34,588 nt of DNA. It comes from Bacillota bacterium. GTDB taxonomy: Bacteria > Bacillota > Sulfobacillia > Sulfobacillales > JAIMBI01. Location of the stretch: contig JAJYPH010000015.1 in assembly GCA_021795575.1 (NCBI GenBank), positions 1-34,588 of the forward strand, read 5' to 3'. Positions 22,084 through 30,331 of this stretch are shown in pieces (position 1 is the stretch's first letter; every line of letters starts with the position of its first letter). Made by a program: the position numbers and the translations under genes. A model generated the notes under the pieces. That model was not told where the DNA came from, made no database searches, and worked only from the letters and a program-made list of their open reading frames with translations.

Positions 22084-23262
22084 TCACGCGCCCCCGGAGG
22101 TCTGGGCTGCGTAGTACCGGGACAGGACGTCCAACACCTCGGGCCGGCTGAAGTGGTCGGGCACCGGCTGGCCAGTCGCCAACAGCTCCCTGAGGCGCGT
22201 CCCGCTGATCATCACGCGGTCGGTGTCCGGGTGTGGGCAGGTTTTTCGCGACGCCATCTGGTCGCAGCGGCGGCAGTAGAAGGTGAGGTCCATGGCCAGC
22301 GAGCGAATTTCCAGGTCGTCGGGTTGGAGCCGTTGGAAGGCGCGCTGGGCGTCGTAGGGGCCGTAGTACCCCCCCACCCCCGCGTGGTCCCGGCCCACCA
22401 GCAGGTGACTCGCACCAAAGTTCTGGCGTATCACCGCATGCAGCAGCGCTTCCCGGGGACCCCCGTACCGCATCTCCAGGGGACAGCCGGCCTGCAGGAC
22501 GCTTCCCGGCACAAAATAGTGCGCGACCAGCCGGTCGACCGCCTGCACCCGGATGTCCGCGGGAATGTCGCCGGGCTTCAGCTGGCCCAGCACCTGGTGC
22601 AGGAAAAGCCCGTCGCACACTTCCAGCGCGATCTTGGCGAGAAATTCGTGCGAGCGGTGCAGGGGGTTGCGGGTTTGCAGCGCGGCCACCCGGCTCCATC
22701 CCCGCTCCGTGAACTGGCGCCGGGCGTCGGCCGGCGTGAGATAGAGGCCGGCATACCGTTGGCGGTAGCTGCCTTCGGACAGGACGGCCACCGGGCCGGC
22801 CAGGTTCACCGGTCCCTGCGTCAACACCTTCGCCACGCCGGGGTGGCCCGGGTCGATGGTGCCAAACACCTGCTGGCACTCGTACAGCGCGTCGATGGCA
22901 TACTTTTCCTCTAGGTGCAGCACGGCCAGGGGTTGGCCGCCCCCCGTGAGCGCGACGTCGGATCCCAGCCGCAGCGGGTCGGCCAGGGCCCGCGGAGCCG
23001 AGACGGTGATGGGAATCGGCCAGAAGGTGCCGTCCGCCAGGCGCTGATGAGACACCGTGGCCTGCCAGTCGCGGGACCCCATGGGCCCCGCGAGCGGCGT
23101 GTAGGCCCCCATGCCCAGCATCAACAGGTCGGAGGCCTCCCGGCTGGTGAGGGGCACGGCGGGCATCCGCCGCGCGTCGGCCAGCAGCGCGGAGCGGTCG
23201 GGTTCGGGCACCAGGCGGGGACGGAGCACCCGGTCGGGTCCATGGGGCTTAACCAGGGGCAT
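22084..23262 (-). CDS. sat: ATP sulfurylase (sulfate adenylyltransferase)
   Basis: A 392-residue monofunctional ATP sulfurylase that interconverts sulfate plus ATP with APS plus pyrophosphate. The family motifs are QTRNPLHRSHE (196-206) and GRDHAGVGGYYGPYDAQ (from 290). A Cys/His cluster near 330-344 (CRRCDQMASRKTCPH) matches the zinc site of bacterial and archaeal Sat. There is no APS-kinase or CysN-type domain. GAGGAGG precedes the ATG at 23262. It may serve assimilation, or run in reverse in sulfur oxidisers; no APS reductase or sulfite genes are present here to decide. Confidence 0.95.
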   Translation of the reverse strand: MPLVKPHGPDRVLRPRLVPEPDRSALLADARRMPAVPLTSREASDLLMLGMGAYTPLAGPMGSRDWQATVSHQRLADGTFWPIPITVSAPRALADPLRLGSDVALTGGGQPLAVLHLEEKYAIDALYECQQVFGTIDPGHPGVAKVLTQGPVNLAGPVAVLSEGSYRQRYAGLYLTPADARRQFTERGWSRVAALQTRNPLHRSHEFLAKIALEVCDGLFLHQVLGQLKPGDIPADIRVQAVDRLVAHYFVPGSVLQAGCPLEMRYGGPREALLHAVIRQNFGASHLLVGRDHAGVGGYYGPYDAQRAFQRLQPDDLEIRSLAMDLTFYCRRCDQMASRKTCPHPDTDRVMISGTRLRELLATGQPVPDHFSRPEVLDVLSRYYAAQTSGGA

Positions 23263-23420
23263 GCAAAACCTCCTCGCTCCCTAGCTCTACGATACGATGG
23301 GCAAAGGCGTGCGCCGCCGCCCCGTGCGGCGGCGGCCGGATCGGGTGCGATCCGAAGAATCCCACAAGGAATTTGGCGCGCGGTCGGGAACATAACGCAC
23401 GGCGAAAAGGGGGGGCAGCC

Positions 23421-24020
23421 ATGCGCGTGGTGCTGCAGGGGTTTGGGCCGTTTGGCCGTTTTCAGGTGAATCCGTCGGAGCGTCTGGTCCGCGATCTCGC
23501 CGAGTCGCCACCACCCGGAGTGGACGTGGTACCGTTGGTGCTGCGCACCGCGGACGCCGAGGTGGCTAAAGTTCCGGGCTTCATGGCCGAGTGGGTGCCG
23601 GACGTGTGGATTGGGGTGGGACTCGCGGGAGGCCGCCACGCCGTGTCGGTGGAACGCGTGGCCATCAATGTAGCCGACTACGGCATCGGTGACGTGGACG
23701 GGGTGGAGCGTCGAGACGACCCCATCGTCCCGGACGGGCCGGTGGGCTACTGGTCCACGCTGCCACTGGCTCGCATCGTGGCGGGCTGGCGGGCGGCGGA
23801 TGTTCCCGGCTATGTGTCTAATTCGGCCGGCACGTATCTCTGCAACCGCAGTTTCTACGTGGCCCGCCATGCAGCGGAGCAGCTGGGGGTGGCGCGTACG
23901 GGTTTTATTCACGTGCCCGCGATGGTAGAACAGGTGCAGAGTGGGGGGGCCGCCTGGCCGTACGCGCTCCTGCGCCAAGCGCTGGCGCTAGCGGTGGCGG
24001 TCGCGGCCGATCCCGCGTAG
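23421..24020 (+). CDS. pcp: Pyroglutamyl-peptidase I (C15 family)
   Basis: A 199-residue cysteine peptidase that removes N-terminal pyroglutamate. The catalytic residues are all visible: E78 in HAVSVERVAINVADY, C141 in SNSAGTYLCNRSFY and H164 in TGFIHVPAM. It also has the family start VVLQGFGPFGRFQVNPSE. The ATG at 23421 follows AAAAGGGGGG; earlier in-frame starts add only a basic unstructured stretch. Divergent from sat with 158 bp between them. Confidence 0.92.
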   Translation: MRVVLQGFGPFGRFQVNPSERLVRDLAESPPPGVDVVPLVLRTADAEVAKVPGFMAEWVPDVWIGVGLAGGRHAVSVERVAINVADYGIGDVDGVERRDDPIVPDGPVGYWSTLPLARIVAGWRAADVPGYVSNSAGTYLCNRSFYVARHAAEQLGVARTGFIHVPAMVEQVQSGGAAWPYALLRQALALAVAVAADPA

Positions 24021-24040
24021 CCGAAGGGAGCCAACCGACG

Positions 24041-24628
24041 ATGGCAGGAAGCCGGGGGCATCGGATGACCGTGGTGGGGCTGGTGGCCGGGCTCGCCCTG
24101 GTGGGAGCGGCCGCGCTCTATGTGTTGGACAACGCCGCCAGCCACCTGTCCGGCAACAGCGTCCACCCGGCGCCGGTGTTCAGCTCGTCCGGCTATGACC
24201 AGCGGGTCACGGCCAGCACTGCCGCCGAAGTGCTGCTGCACTTTGTGCCGGATCAGGATGCCAACAGCCTGGGCACGGCGATGTGCACGGCCACCGGTCA
24301 GCCCACGTGCCGTCTGGCGCACTTTCCGGGCCAGGTGCACGTGACGCGGTCGTCGCAGAATCGGTTTCTCGTGTCCGTGGTGATGACCGTGCAGGTGCAC
24401 CGCCTCCTGAAGGCAGGGGAGATTGCGCTGGGCAGCCTGCCCGGGGCGTCGAGCCTCACCACCGGCCAGCTGGCGGTGTCCAGCGACAGTGCCATCTACG
24501 GCGTGAAAATGAACCCGTCGTCTCATCGGGCGGTGTTCAGCTTCTTTCTGGCCGCCAACGGCAGCACCGTGTGGGCGACGGACTGGAACGCACTGGGTGC
24601 CGTGAGCCAAAGCGCATCGCTGCAGTGA
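24041..24628 (+). CDS. Secreted or membrane-anchored protein of unknown function
   Basis: A 195-residue protein with one N-terminal hydrophobic segment (about 9-28, MTVVGLVAGLALVGAAALYVL) after a short basic stretch, so it is a signal anchor or uncleaved signal. The remainder is a soluble, Ser/Thr-rich domain with two Cys near 82-90. I recognise no family. The ATG at 24041 has GAAGGGAG upstream and lies 20 bp after pcp, so the two are probably co-transcribed. Confidence 0.7.
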   Translation: MAGSRGHRMTVVGLVAGLALVGAAALYVLDNAASHLSGNSVHPAPVFSSSGYDQRVTASTAAEVLLHFVPDQDANSLGTAMCTATGQPTCRLAHFPGQVHVTRSSQNRFLVSVVMTVQVHRLLKAGEIALGSLPGASSLTTGQLAVSSDSAIYGVKMNPSSHRAVFSFFLAANGSTVWATDWNALGAVSQSASLQ

Positions 24629-25187
24629 TGGGGACACCGCCCCGACGCTCATCTGCGGGACCAGATGGCCGTGTCGCCCGCTTTGGGTAAGGTCAGCCAG
24701 ACGTCAACGCGTTGTTCCGGCATCATTGGGGCGATCGATCAGGGAGGCGGCACATCGAGTAAGGTTGTCAATCCGAACGAGTTCGAGTCGGCGCAGTGGC
24801 GGCTGATGCCGGGCCTGGCCCAAGAGATCACCGTCCTCTGTCCCGAGATTCTGGTGGGCGGCGCCGAACGGAACACCGCCGTTCGAACCCTTGTCCACCA
24901 ACACAGGGAGGGCGGTCCACCCTGGTGCCCTGCGGTTCCGTGAGGAGTGAAGCCTTCCGGCCACAGAACAGCACAGACCTGGTGGACCATGTGCAGGTTG
25001 GCGTTGCGTTCGCTGGCCAGCCGGCGAACCGACACGTCGGCTGGTCGTCGGCTCCAGCTGTCCTCCGACGACTGCGGGAACCACTTGATTCTGCGGTGGC
25101 AGGTCGGCAGCCCGAGACGGCAACGCTTGGCCGCAACTGGCCGCGGCCGCAGTCGTGACCAGCGGAAAGGACTCCGCGCCTGCCCGC
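24629..25187. other. Gene-free stretch, possibly a decayed element
   Basis: This 559-bp interval has overlapping open frames on both strands but none with a ribosome site, conserved motif or consistent codon use. A minus-strand stretch containing CHRRIKWFPQ vaguely recalls a transposase fragment, but I cannot identify it. It borders the toxin-antitoxin patch, which fits remnant mobile DNA. Confidence 0.45.
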
Positions 25188-25670
25188 TCAGTCGGCCCCC
25201 TGCTCCAAATCCCCCAGTTGGATTTGACGAGTGAGCGGTGCAGGCTCCATTACGCGGACACCCTCCACCGTCTCCCCGATGGGAAACCCGCGATCCCACG
25301 TCATGAGCGCATCGCACTTGGTGCGAATCGCCGACGCCAGGTGAACGGCGTCCGATCCGCGCAGCCGGTAGCGCCGCGAAAGCACTCGGGCCTCATAAGC
25401 TAGTGGCACGTCCAACTCGACCCAGTGAACAAATGGGTGGCGGAAGAAGTCATTGACGATTTTGTCGACTTGGGTGACATCCTGGGCGGCGCGAACCTCG
25501 CCGTGCCCGCACAGTTCAGCCAAGACCAAGGGGCTGGCCATTAGCACCGAGCGGCCCGCTTCGCCCTCTTCGATTGCGCGTCGCGACGCCTCCACGCGAC
25601 CCTCCTCTTGCTTGATCACCGCAATGTAGACGCCAGTGTCGAGATAGACTCGCGCCACGACGTCACTCAT
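25188..25670 (-). CDS. PIN-domain ribonuclease (VapC-like), apparently intact
   Basis: A 160-residue PIN domain protein, likely a Mg-dependent RNase toxin. The acidic residues expected of the family are present: D11 in VYLDTGVYIAV, the Glu in LAELCGHGEV, the Asp in RLRGSDAVHLASA and the Asp in LMTWDRGFP. Its ATG overlaps the stop of the upstream 274-residue gene as ATGA, which marks the two as a coupled pair. Unlike the other two PIN genes in this window, it has no disruption. Confidence 0.88.
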   Translation of the reverse strand: MSDVVARVYLDTGVYIAVIKQEEGRVEASRRAIEEGEAGRSVLMASPLVLAELCGHGEVRAAQDVTQVDKIVNDFFRHPFVHWVELDVPLAYEARVLSRRYRLRGSDAVHLASAIRTKCDALMTWDRGFPIGETVEGVRVMEPAPLTRQIQLGDLEQGAD

Positions 25671-26491
25671 CCCTCATCCCTCATCCACCGCAGATAGTCG
25701 TCGGTGGACAGGTCACCGGTGTACCAGGGGGCGATCCCGACGAGGTCGGCGACCGAGGGCAAGGGTCCATCATCGGGGATGCGTGCAACCTGCTCGGCAT
25801 CGACGCGCAACACCTGCCCACGCCGGTTGCGGGTCACCGTGCCGACCGCTCGGACTCGGTACCCCAGGGCGCCTCGGACGTCTTCGAGGCATTCGGGGAG
25901 AAACCGGCACGGGATTGCGCGGCGCGTCTCGACGTCGTACAAGCTAACGCGCCGGCCGCGTCGCAGGTTGACGATGTCCAACACGCCGCTAACCGACCCT
26001 AGTGCCGGCGCCACTGCCTGCGTTGACGCTTGGGCGTTGGACACCACGTCTGTCGTGACAGACGCGGCCAAGCCCGCCGTCCCGGCCCTCGATGCACGAT
26101 AGGTGACGCCAGTCAGGCCGGCCTGGCTGGCACAGCGTCCGACCCGCACCAGTTGGGCCGCCAACTTTGCAGAGAAAAATGGGGGTAGCTCCTCCACGTT
26201 ACGCAATTGGTGAATGCCCGCCACCAAGCGGTCCGGGGTTTCAGTCCCGACGGTTCCCTCGCGGCGGACAACGGCTTTCGCACTGCCAATGCGCAGATCG
26301 GCGAGGGTCCACGATCGCATCGACAGGCCCTCCCTCACCTCGGCGCGGTCCAGTTCCGCCAGCATGTGCAAGGTAATCCGAAGAATATCCGCGAACGATT
26401 GGGCGGGAATTGCGCCTGCGGCCCCATCGACTCGGACTTCTAAAGACGCCTCCACGAAAACGTCGCTCCTCTCATAGCCAGTTGCGTGCAT
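25667..26491 (-). CDS. Large partner protein upstream of PIN toxin, family unknown
   Basis: A 274-residue protein of unknown function. An N-terminal region (about 5-150) looks alpha/beta. A middle segment (about 165-245) begins SGVLDIVNLRRGRRVSLYDV, goes on with RAIPCRFLPECLEDV, then GYRVRAVGTVTRNRRGQVLRV, and resembles a small beta-barrel. A short C-terminal tail (SVADLVGIAPWYTGDLSTDDYLRWMRDEG) has the look of an antitoxin toxin-binding peptide. The ATG at 26491 gives the conserved-looking start; no good SD is seen. It is translationally coupled to the PIN gene, so an antitoxin role is plausible, though it is far longer than usual VapB antitoxins. Confidence 0.75.
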   Translation of the reverse strand: MHATGYERSDVFVEASLEVRVDGAAGAIPAQSFADILRITLHMLAELDRAEVREGLSMRSWTLADLRIGSAKAVVRREGTVGTETPDRLVAGIHQLRNVEELPPFFSAKLAAQLVRVGRCASQAGLTGVTYRASRAGTAGLAASVTTDVVSNAQASTQAVAPALGSVSGVLDIVNLRRGRRVSLYDVETRRAIPCRFLPECLEDVRGALGYRVRAVGTVTRNRRGQVLRVDAEQVARIPDDGPLPSVADLVGIAPWYTGDLSTDDYLRWMRDEG

Positions 26492-26813
26492 TGTACGACA
26501 TCGTCGCATGACAGTCCGACGTGGGCGACGGCCAGCAAACGGTCGCCCGTGGCGAGATGGACCCGATGACTCATCCGGCGCAGCGATCTTCGTTCTGGCC
26601 GCGGACGGCAACACGGTGACCAGGAGTGGAATACACTGGGTATCGCGACTGGGCGGATCACGGCGGTGACCAGGGTGGCCGTGGGTGCCCGCGAGGAGAC
26701 CACCATCAGCTGCCAACCCGACACCACGAAAACATGTCCCGCGCGCGAAGACTGGCCCTGGCGGTCGTCACATGCAGCCCCATCATGGCCAGGGAAGGAC
26801 CAGGCATAATGTG
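26492..26813. other. Gene-free interval between two toxin-antitoxin units
   Basis: 322 bp between the start of the PIN partner gene and the end of the broken toxin. It should contain the promoter of the partner gene. A minus-strand frame across 26440-26817 exists but overlaps the partner gene, lacks an SD and matches nothing I know. I see no clear repeat or hairpin. Confidence 0.45.
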
Positions 26814-27205
26814 TCATTCGTTACAATGCTTCGGGTGCACGGCTTGAACGTGCCGCCGGTCCAGCGTGGCCAGCAGACGCGTATTCAGGCGCTCCGCCAG
26901 AGCGACAACCGAGGCGCCCACCCCCTCTAGGGGCAAGTCCTGATACTGTCGGGCCAGCGCAGCCATTCGTTGGGGAGCGGGGCTTCCACCTCAAAGTCCT
27001 CCAACGCCTGCAGAAAAGAGGCTGCCGCGTCGGGGCCCCGTCGCCTGCCGACCAAGTCGGAGACTTCCGCTGCCACCAGCGCGGGGATGATCCGCACGCG
27101 CCCAGGCAAGCCAGCGCCTCGACGGACGCGAGGTGGTGAGCGTCGTCGCGATCGGCCGCGGCATGCAGGGGCATGCAGGGGCCCGGCGTCCATCACACAG
27201 ACCAC
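26814..27205 (-). pseudogene. Frameshifted PIN-domain toxin (VapC-like)
   Basis: Pieces in different frames rebuild one PIN toxin: VVCVMDAGPLHA; AAADRDDAHHLASVEALA; VRIIPALVAAEVSDLVGRR with GPDAAASFLQALEDFEVEAPLP; and ARQYQDLPLEGVGASVVALAERLN with TRLLATLDRRHVQAVHPKH, ending at TGA 26814. The first shift is a perfect 10-bp tandem duplication (GCATGCAGGG, 27161-27170 and 27171-27180); removing it restores GPLHAAADRDD. Two more small indels follow, near 27110 and near 26970. The metal-site residues would be intact in the rebuilt protein. The gene is dead as it stands. Confidence 0.8.
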
Positions 27206-27455
27206 GGGTACGCTGCTCGCTGGCCGGGGCAACCCACTCTTGGGTGAGGCTCTCTTCCACGTGAACCGAGGTATGGGTGAATGGAGTTCGACCCATGCCG
27301 GCAAAGCCGAGTGTCCGCGCTTGGCCCTAACTGGTCTGGAAGCGCGCTGCCAGCGCCTGGCGGACGACCTCCGAAACCGGGATGCGTTTGCGCCGCGCTT
27401 CCCGGTTCACTGCTTCGGCTAGTTGTTCTGGGATGCTCACGGTTAGTCTCTGCAT
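27206..27455 (-). pseudogene. RHH (CopG-like) antitoxin with in-frame TAG
   Basis: From ATG 27455 the frame gives 42 residues of a ribbon-helix-helix antitoxin (MQRLTVSIPEQLAEAVNREA, RRKRIPVSEVVRQALAARF), then TAG at 27329-27327. The same frame continues beyond it with GQARTLGFAGMGRTPFTHTS and VHVEESLTQEWVAPAS, which is the usual toxin-binding tail of such antitoxins. TAG probably replaced CAG. The truncated product could still bind DNA but not the toxin. It lies directly upstream of the frameshifted PIN gene. The 3' boundary is approximate. Confidence 0.75.
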
Positions 27456-27664
27456 ACTGCATACGATAAAGCTCCAAGTCAAGTGGCGCGCCAGAGCACT
27501 TACGAACCCGCCAACTGAGGGAGGAAGCGTGGATGGGGGCTCACGGGCCACGCCCGTTGGGGGCGGGCCCCGGCAGCCGGTCCGCGGTACCACCCCACGC
27601 GGCGGGTTCCAGTTCAGCATGGTAAGGCTATGCACCGCCAGGCTTGGAAGAGACCAGGGCGTGT

Positions 27665-28138
27665 TTATCGCGGCGGCGTCCACTGTTCCAGACGTTTACG
27701 CCACTCTTGGCTCTGCTCGTTTGGCGGGGCCAGGCTGGTGAACACCAGCGTGAATCCGTCGCGGTCGCGCGGGATGAGGTCCCGGGTGTTCCACGGCGTG
27801 ATGACCGGTCCCTCGACCGTGCCGCCGGCGTGCTGGCGCGCGCGTGCGGCCAGGACATCCAAATCGCTTCCCTCGGCCGAACACGTGAGGCGAATCGGCC
27901 ACGACGGCGCTGGCGGAGCGGGCTCCGCGCGTGGGACGAGCAGCACGTCCTGGTAGCGCCACCGGCGCAGATGCGTCAACCCGGGCAGCTGGGCCAGGAC
28001 CACGAAGTCGAGGCCGTCCACGTACCAGCGCGTGGACGCTTCGCGATCGGTCACCGACAGCGTGGCAAAGAAGGGCATGGCATAGATGCTCGTGTCCACC
28101 CGGGGCGTCGGCACCTCAAACGGAGAGTCTTGGGCCAT
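27665..28138 (-). CDS. VOC-family (glyoxalase/bleomycin-resistance-like) protein
   Basis: A 157-residue vicinal-oxygen-chelate fold protein: FFATLSVTDREASTRWYVDGLDFVVLAQLP, LRRWRYQDVLLVPRAE, then GPVITPWNTRDLIPRDRDGFTLVFTSL. It may be a drug-binding resistance protein or a small metalloenzyme; metal ligands are not clear-cut. ATG 28138 lies nine bases after GGAGG; the TTG at 28147 is too close to that site. It starts 14 bp after the MerR-type gene and shares its promoter, which suggests it is induced by the regulator's ligand. Confidence 0.85.
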   Translation of the reverse strand: MAQDSPFEVPTPRVDTSIYAMPFFATLSVTDREASTRWYVDGLDFVVLAQLPGLTHLRRWRYQDVLLVPRAEPAPPAPSWPIRLTCSAEGSDLDVLAARARQHAGGTVEGPVITPWNTRDLIPRDRDGFTLVFTSLAPPNEQSQEWRKRLEQWTPPR

Positions 28139-28152
28139 CGGATTCAACCTCC

Positions 28153-28899
28153 TCAGGTTTGGGTCGCCGTGGCGGCGATGGCCGCGGCCAAATAAGCGGC
28201 CAGGCCTGGGCCGTGTCGGTCAAAGTGCTCCTGAAAGCGAGGATCGCTGACGTACAAGCGTGCGAGACCCTGGTGCATGGGGCGGCTACTGGGATAGAAC
28301 CAGCGGTCGATGTGCCGGCGATGCCCTTCGGCCAGCTCCCGCGCCCGCGGGTCGTTGGCCGGTACGCGCGAGCGCTGCAGCGCGGCCAGCTTATCGCCGA
28401 GACTGTGTTCCTCCTCGCGAATGGTCGCCCAGTCTTCGCGAGAGTATCGGGACGTACGGCGCTTCGCCTCGTCCCATGCATCCGTTTTGCCAAATCGTTC
28501 GCGGGCTTCGACGGTCCATCGGCCGGGCCGTTCGCCGCCAAATGCCTGGGAGAGGTCGTAGGGCGCCAATCTGATGCCCGCCTCCCGCAGATTGGCGACC
28601 TCGTTCCACTGGTTCAGCGCCCCTTGGGCTGCCTCGACGCGGGGGCGGGCCGCGTCGTGCTGGCGCGTCCACCCCTCCCTATCTGGATGGTCCAGCAGGG
28701 CGCTGATGTCGTGCAGCGCCACCCCGAGGCCACGGTAGTACAGGATTGCACGGAGCCGCTCCTCATCAGAGGCCGCGTAGCGCCGATATCCGGCCGCATC
28801 CCGGTCACAGGGCGTGAGGAGCCCAATGGCCTCGTAGTGGTGCAACAGACGCACGGTCACGCCGTGCCGGCGGGCGACGATTCCTACCAACTCACTCAC
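28153..28899 (-). CDS. MerR-family regulator with TipA-S-like ligand domain
   Basis: A 248-residue transcription activator. The N-terminal winged helix reads GIVARRHGVTVRLLHHYEAIGLLTP with AAGYRRYAASDEERLRAILYYRGLGVALHDI. A coiled helix (about 75-110) is followed by a TipAS-like domain (about 130-245, RERFGKTDAWDEAKRR, HRRHIDRWFYPSS, YVSDPRFQEHFD), which in TipA binds thiopeptide antibiotics. The GTG at 28899 has GGAGG seven bases upstream. It is divergent from the MFS exporter and in operon with the VOC gene, a typical drug-sensing arrangement. The inducer is unknown. Confidence 0.9.
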   Translation of the reverse strand: MSELVGIVARRHGVTVRLLHHYEAIGLLTPCDRDAAGYRRYAASDEERLRAILYYRGLGVALHDISALLDHPDREGWTRQHDAARPRVEAAQGALNQWNEVANLREAGIRLAPYDLSQAFGGERPGRWTVEARERFGKTDAWDEAKRRTSRYSREDWATIREEEHSLGDKLAALQRSRVPANDPRARELAEGHRRHIDRWFYPSSRPMHQGLARLYVSDPRFQEHFDRHGPGLAAYLAAAIAATATQT

Positions 28900-28918
28900 T
28901 GGGCCACCTCCATCCAAC

Positions 28919-28949
28919 AGGGTAAGACCTCACGCAGCGGCAGGGTCAA
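28919..28949 (-). promoter_or_regulatory. MerR-type promoter with 19-bp spacer
   Basis: On the minus strand a -35 TTGACC (28944-28949) and a -10 TACCCT (28919-28924) are separated by 19 bp (28925-28943), the over-long spacing that MerR proteins correct by twisting DNA. The spacer and its edges contain a partial dyad around CTGCCGCTGCGTGAGGTC. It lies 20 bp before the regulator's start codon, so the MerR-VOC operon is probably self-activated. Confidence 0.7.
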
Positions 28950-28990
28950 GAGTGGGTGGGACAATTCGCGGCGCGGCGGACGGCTCATCT

Positions 28991-28998
28991 GGTACAGT
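28991..28998 (+). promoter_or_regulatory. Possible extended -10 for a leaderless MFS transcript
   Basis: TGGTACAGT (28990-28998) fits an extended -10. The expected start point about seven bases later coincides with ATG 29005, and no ribosome site precedes either ATG (29005 or 29011). This suggests, without proving, leaderless translation of the exporter. Confidence 0.4.
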
Positions 28999-29004
28999 CG
29001 ACGC

Positions 29005-30225
29005 ATGGCCATGCACGAATCAACGAGCCACCGTGCCAGTGGGTCGACGCCGTTTCGCTTCTCGCACTTTCCTCCTGCCGTCTGGGCCACGGCGTTTGCA
29101 ACGTTCGTGGCGTTCATGGGCATCGGCGTGGTGGATCCCATTCTGCCGCTGATCGGCCGTGCCATGGGGGCCACGCCGTCCCAGGTGGAGTGGCTGTTCA
29201 CCAGCTACATCGCCGTCATGGCGGTGGCCATGCTGGTGTCCGGGGTGCTGGCCACCCGGCTCGGCGGCAAGCGCACGCTGCTGGCCGGGCTGGGGGTCGT
29301 GGTGGTGTTTGCCACCGCCTCCGGTCTGTCCCCCAACATCGGGGTGCTGGCGCTGGTGCGCGGCGGATGGGGATTTGGCAACGCGCTGTTCACCTCGACC
29401 GCGCTTTCGATCATCGTGGGCCTGTCGCTGGGCGGGATGGGCGTGGCCATCACGCTGTACGAGGCGGCGCTGGGGCTCGGCATCGCGTCGGGGCCGCTTA
29501 TCGGCGGCTGGCTGGGCTCGCACTATTGGCGCGACCCATTTTTCGGCACCGCGACCCTGATGGCCATTGCCTTTGTGGCCACCTGGGCCTATGTGAAGGA
29601 GCCACCGCGGCGCGAGCCGGCGCGGACGGCGCGCGACATTCTCGCGGCCATGAAGAACCGGCCGGTGCTCACCAACGCGCTCATCGGCCTGTCGTATAGT
29701 TATGCCTTCTTCACGATCCTGGCCTACTCGCCGCTCACGCTGGCGCACCTGACGCCAATTCAGCTCGGGGTGACATACTTTTTCTGGGGTATCCTGGTGG
29801 CGCTGAGTTCGGTGCTGCTCGTGAACTGGCTCTTGGCACGTTGGCCCGCCACCAGCATCTTGGCGGTCAATCTGGGCTGTCTGGCCGTCTTGTTTGTGGT
29901 GGCCGGCCTCGTGCAGGGATCGGGGCTGTTGGATGCCATCGTCGTGTCGGGTTTGTTCTGTGGGGTGGCCAACGCCCTGTTCACCACCATGGCGATGGCG
30001 GTGTCGCCGTTTTCGCGGTCGATAAGCTCTGGCGCCTATAACTTTCTGCGCTGGGCCGGCGCGGCCATCGCGCCGGTGGCCTCGGGGCTGGTGGACCAGG
30101 CTTTCGGCGTGCACGTGCCGTTTTTTGTCGGGGCCGGGATGCTGGTGGTGGGCACGACGGCGCTGTTGGCGCGCCGCGGCGTGTTGGAAGGGGCCATGGC
30201 GCACGAACGGGCTCGGGCGGGATAG
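29005..30225 (+). CDS. MFS-type drug exporter
   Basis: A 406-residue transporter with about 12 membrane helices. The N-terminal half has VAFMGIGVVDPILPLIGRAMGATPSQVEWLFTSYI and the loop 2-3 motif LATRLGGKRTLLAG; helix 5 contains the motif-C-like GLGIASGPLIGGWLGSHYWR typical of antiporters that expel drugs. The shorter central loop and second half (NRPVLTNALIGLSY onward) are complete. It is divergent from a TipA-like regulator and likely under the same control. The start is ATG 29005 or 29011; neither has an SD. Substrate not inferable. Confidence 0.93.
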   Translation: MAMHESTSHRASGSTPFRFSHFPPAVWATAFATFVAFMGIGVVDPILPLIGRAMGATPSQVEWLFTSYIAVMAVAMLVSGVLATRLGGKRTLLAGLGVVVVFATASGLSPNIGVLALVRGGWGFGNALFTSTALSIIVGLSLGGMGVAITLYEAALGLGIASGPLIGGWLGSHYWRDPFFGTATLMAIAFVATWAYVKEPPRREPARTARDILAAMKNRPVLTNALIGLSYSYAFFTILAYSPLTLAHLTPIQLGVTYFFWGILVALSSVLLVNWLLARWPATSILAVNLGCLAVLFVVAGLVQGSGLLDAIVVSGLFCGVANALFTTMAMAVSPFSRSISSGAYNFLRWAGAAIAPVASGLVDQAFGVHVPFFVGAGMLVVGTTALLARRGVLEGAMAHERARAG

Positions 30226-30331
30226 AAGTCGCGACCGGATGCCGCCAGCGCGCGCGGTACAGGCACTCTACGCGTCGGGACGGCAGCCTGCGGCACGGTG
30301 GCGGCGTGGCGTCGCTAGCCGGACGTGACCG

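Noticed and set aside
21611-22879. Minus-strand ORF of about 420 codons spanning nth and sat
   Set aside because: Low-complexity Pro/Arg/Gly product overlapping two well-recognised genes in other frames.
26440-26817. 125-residue minus-strand ORF upstream of the PIN partner gene
   Set aside because: It overlaps the start of the better-supported 274-residue gene and lacks an SD or known motif.
29020-30204. 394-codon minus-strand ORF opposite the MFS gene
   Set aside because: His/Arg/Gln-rich antisense of a membrane protein; no motif or SD.
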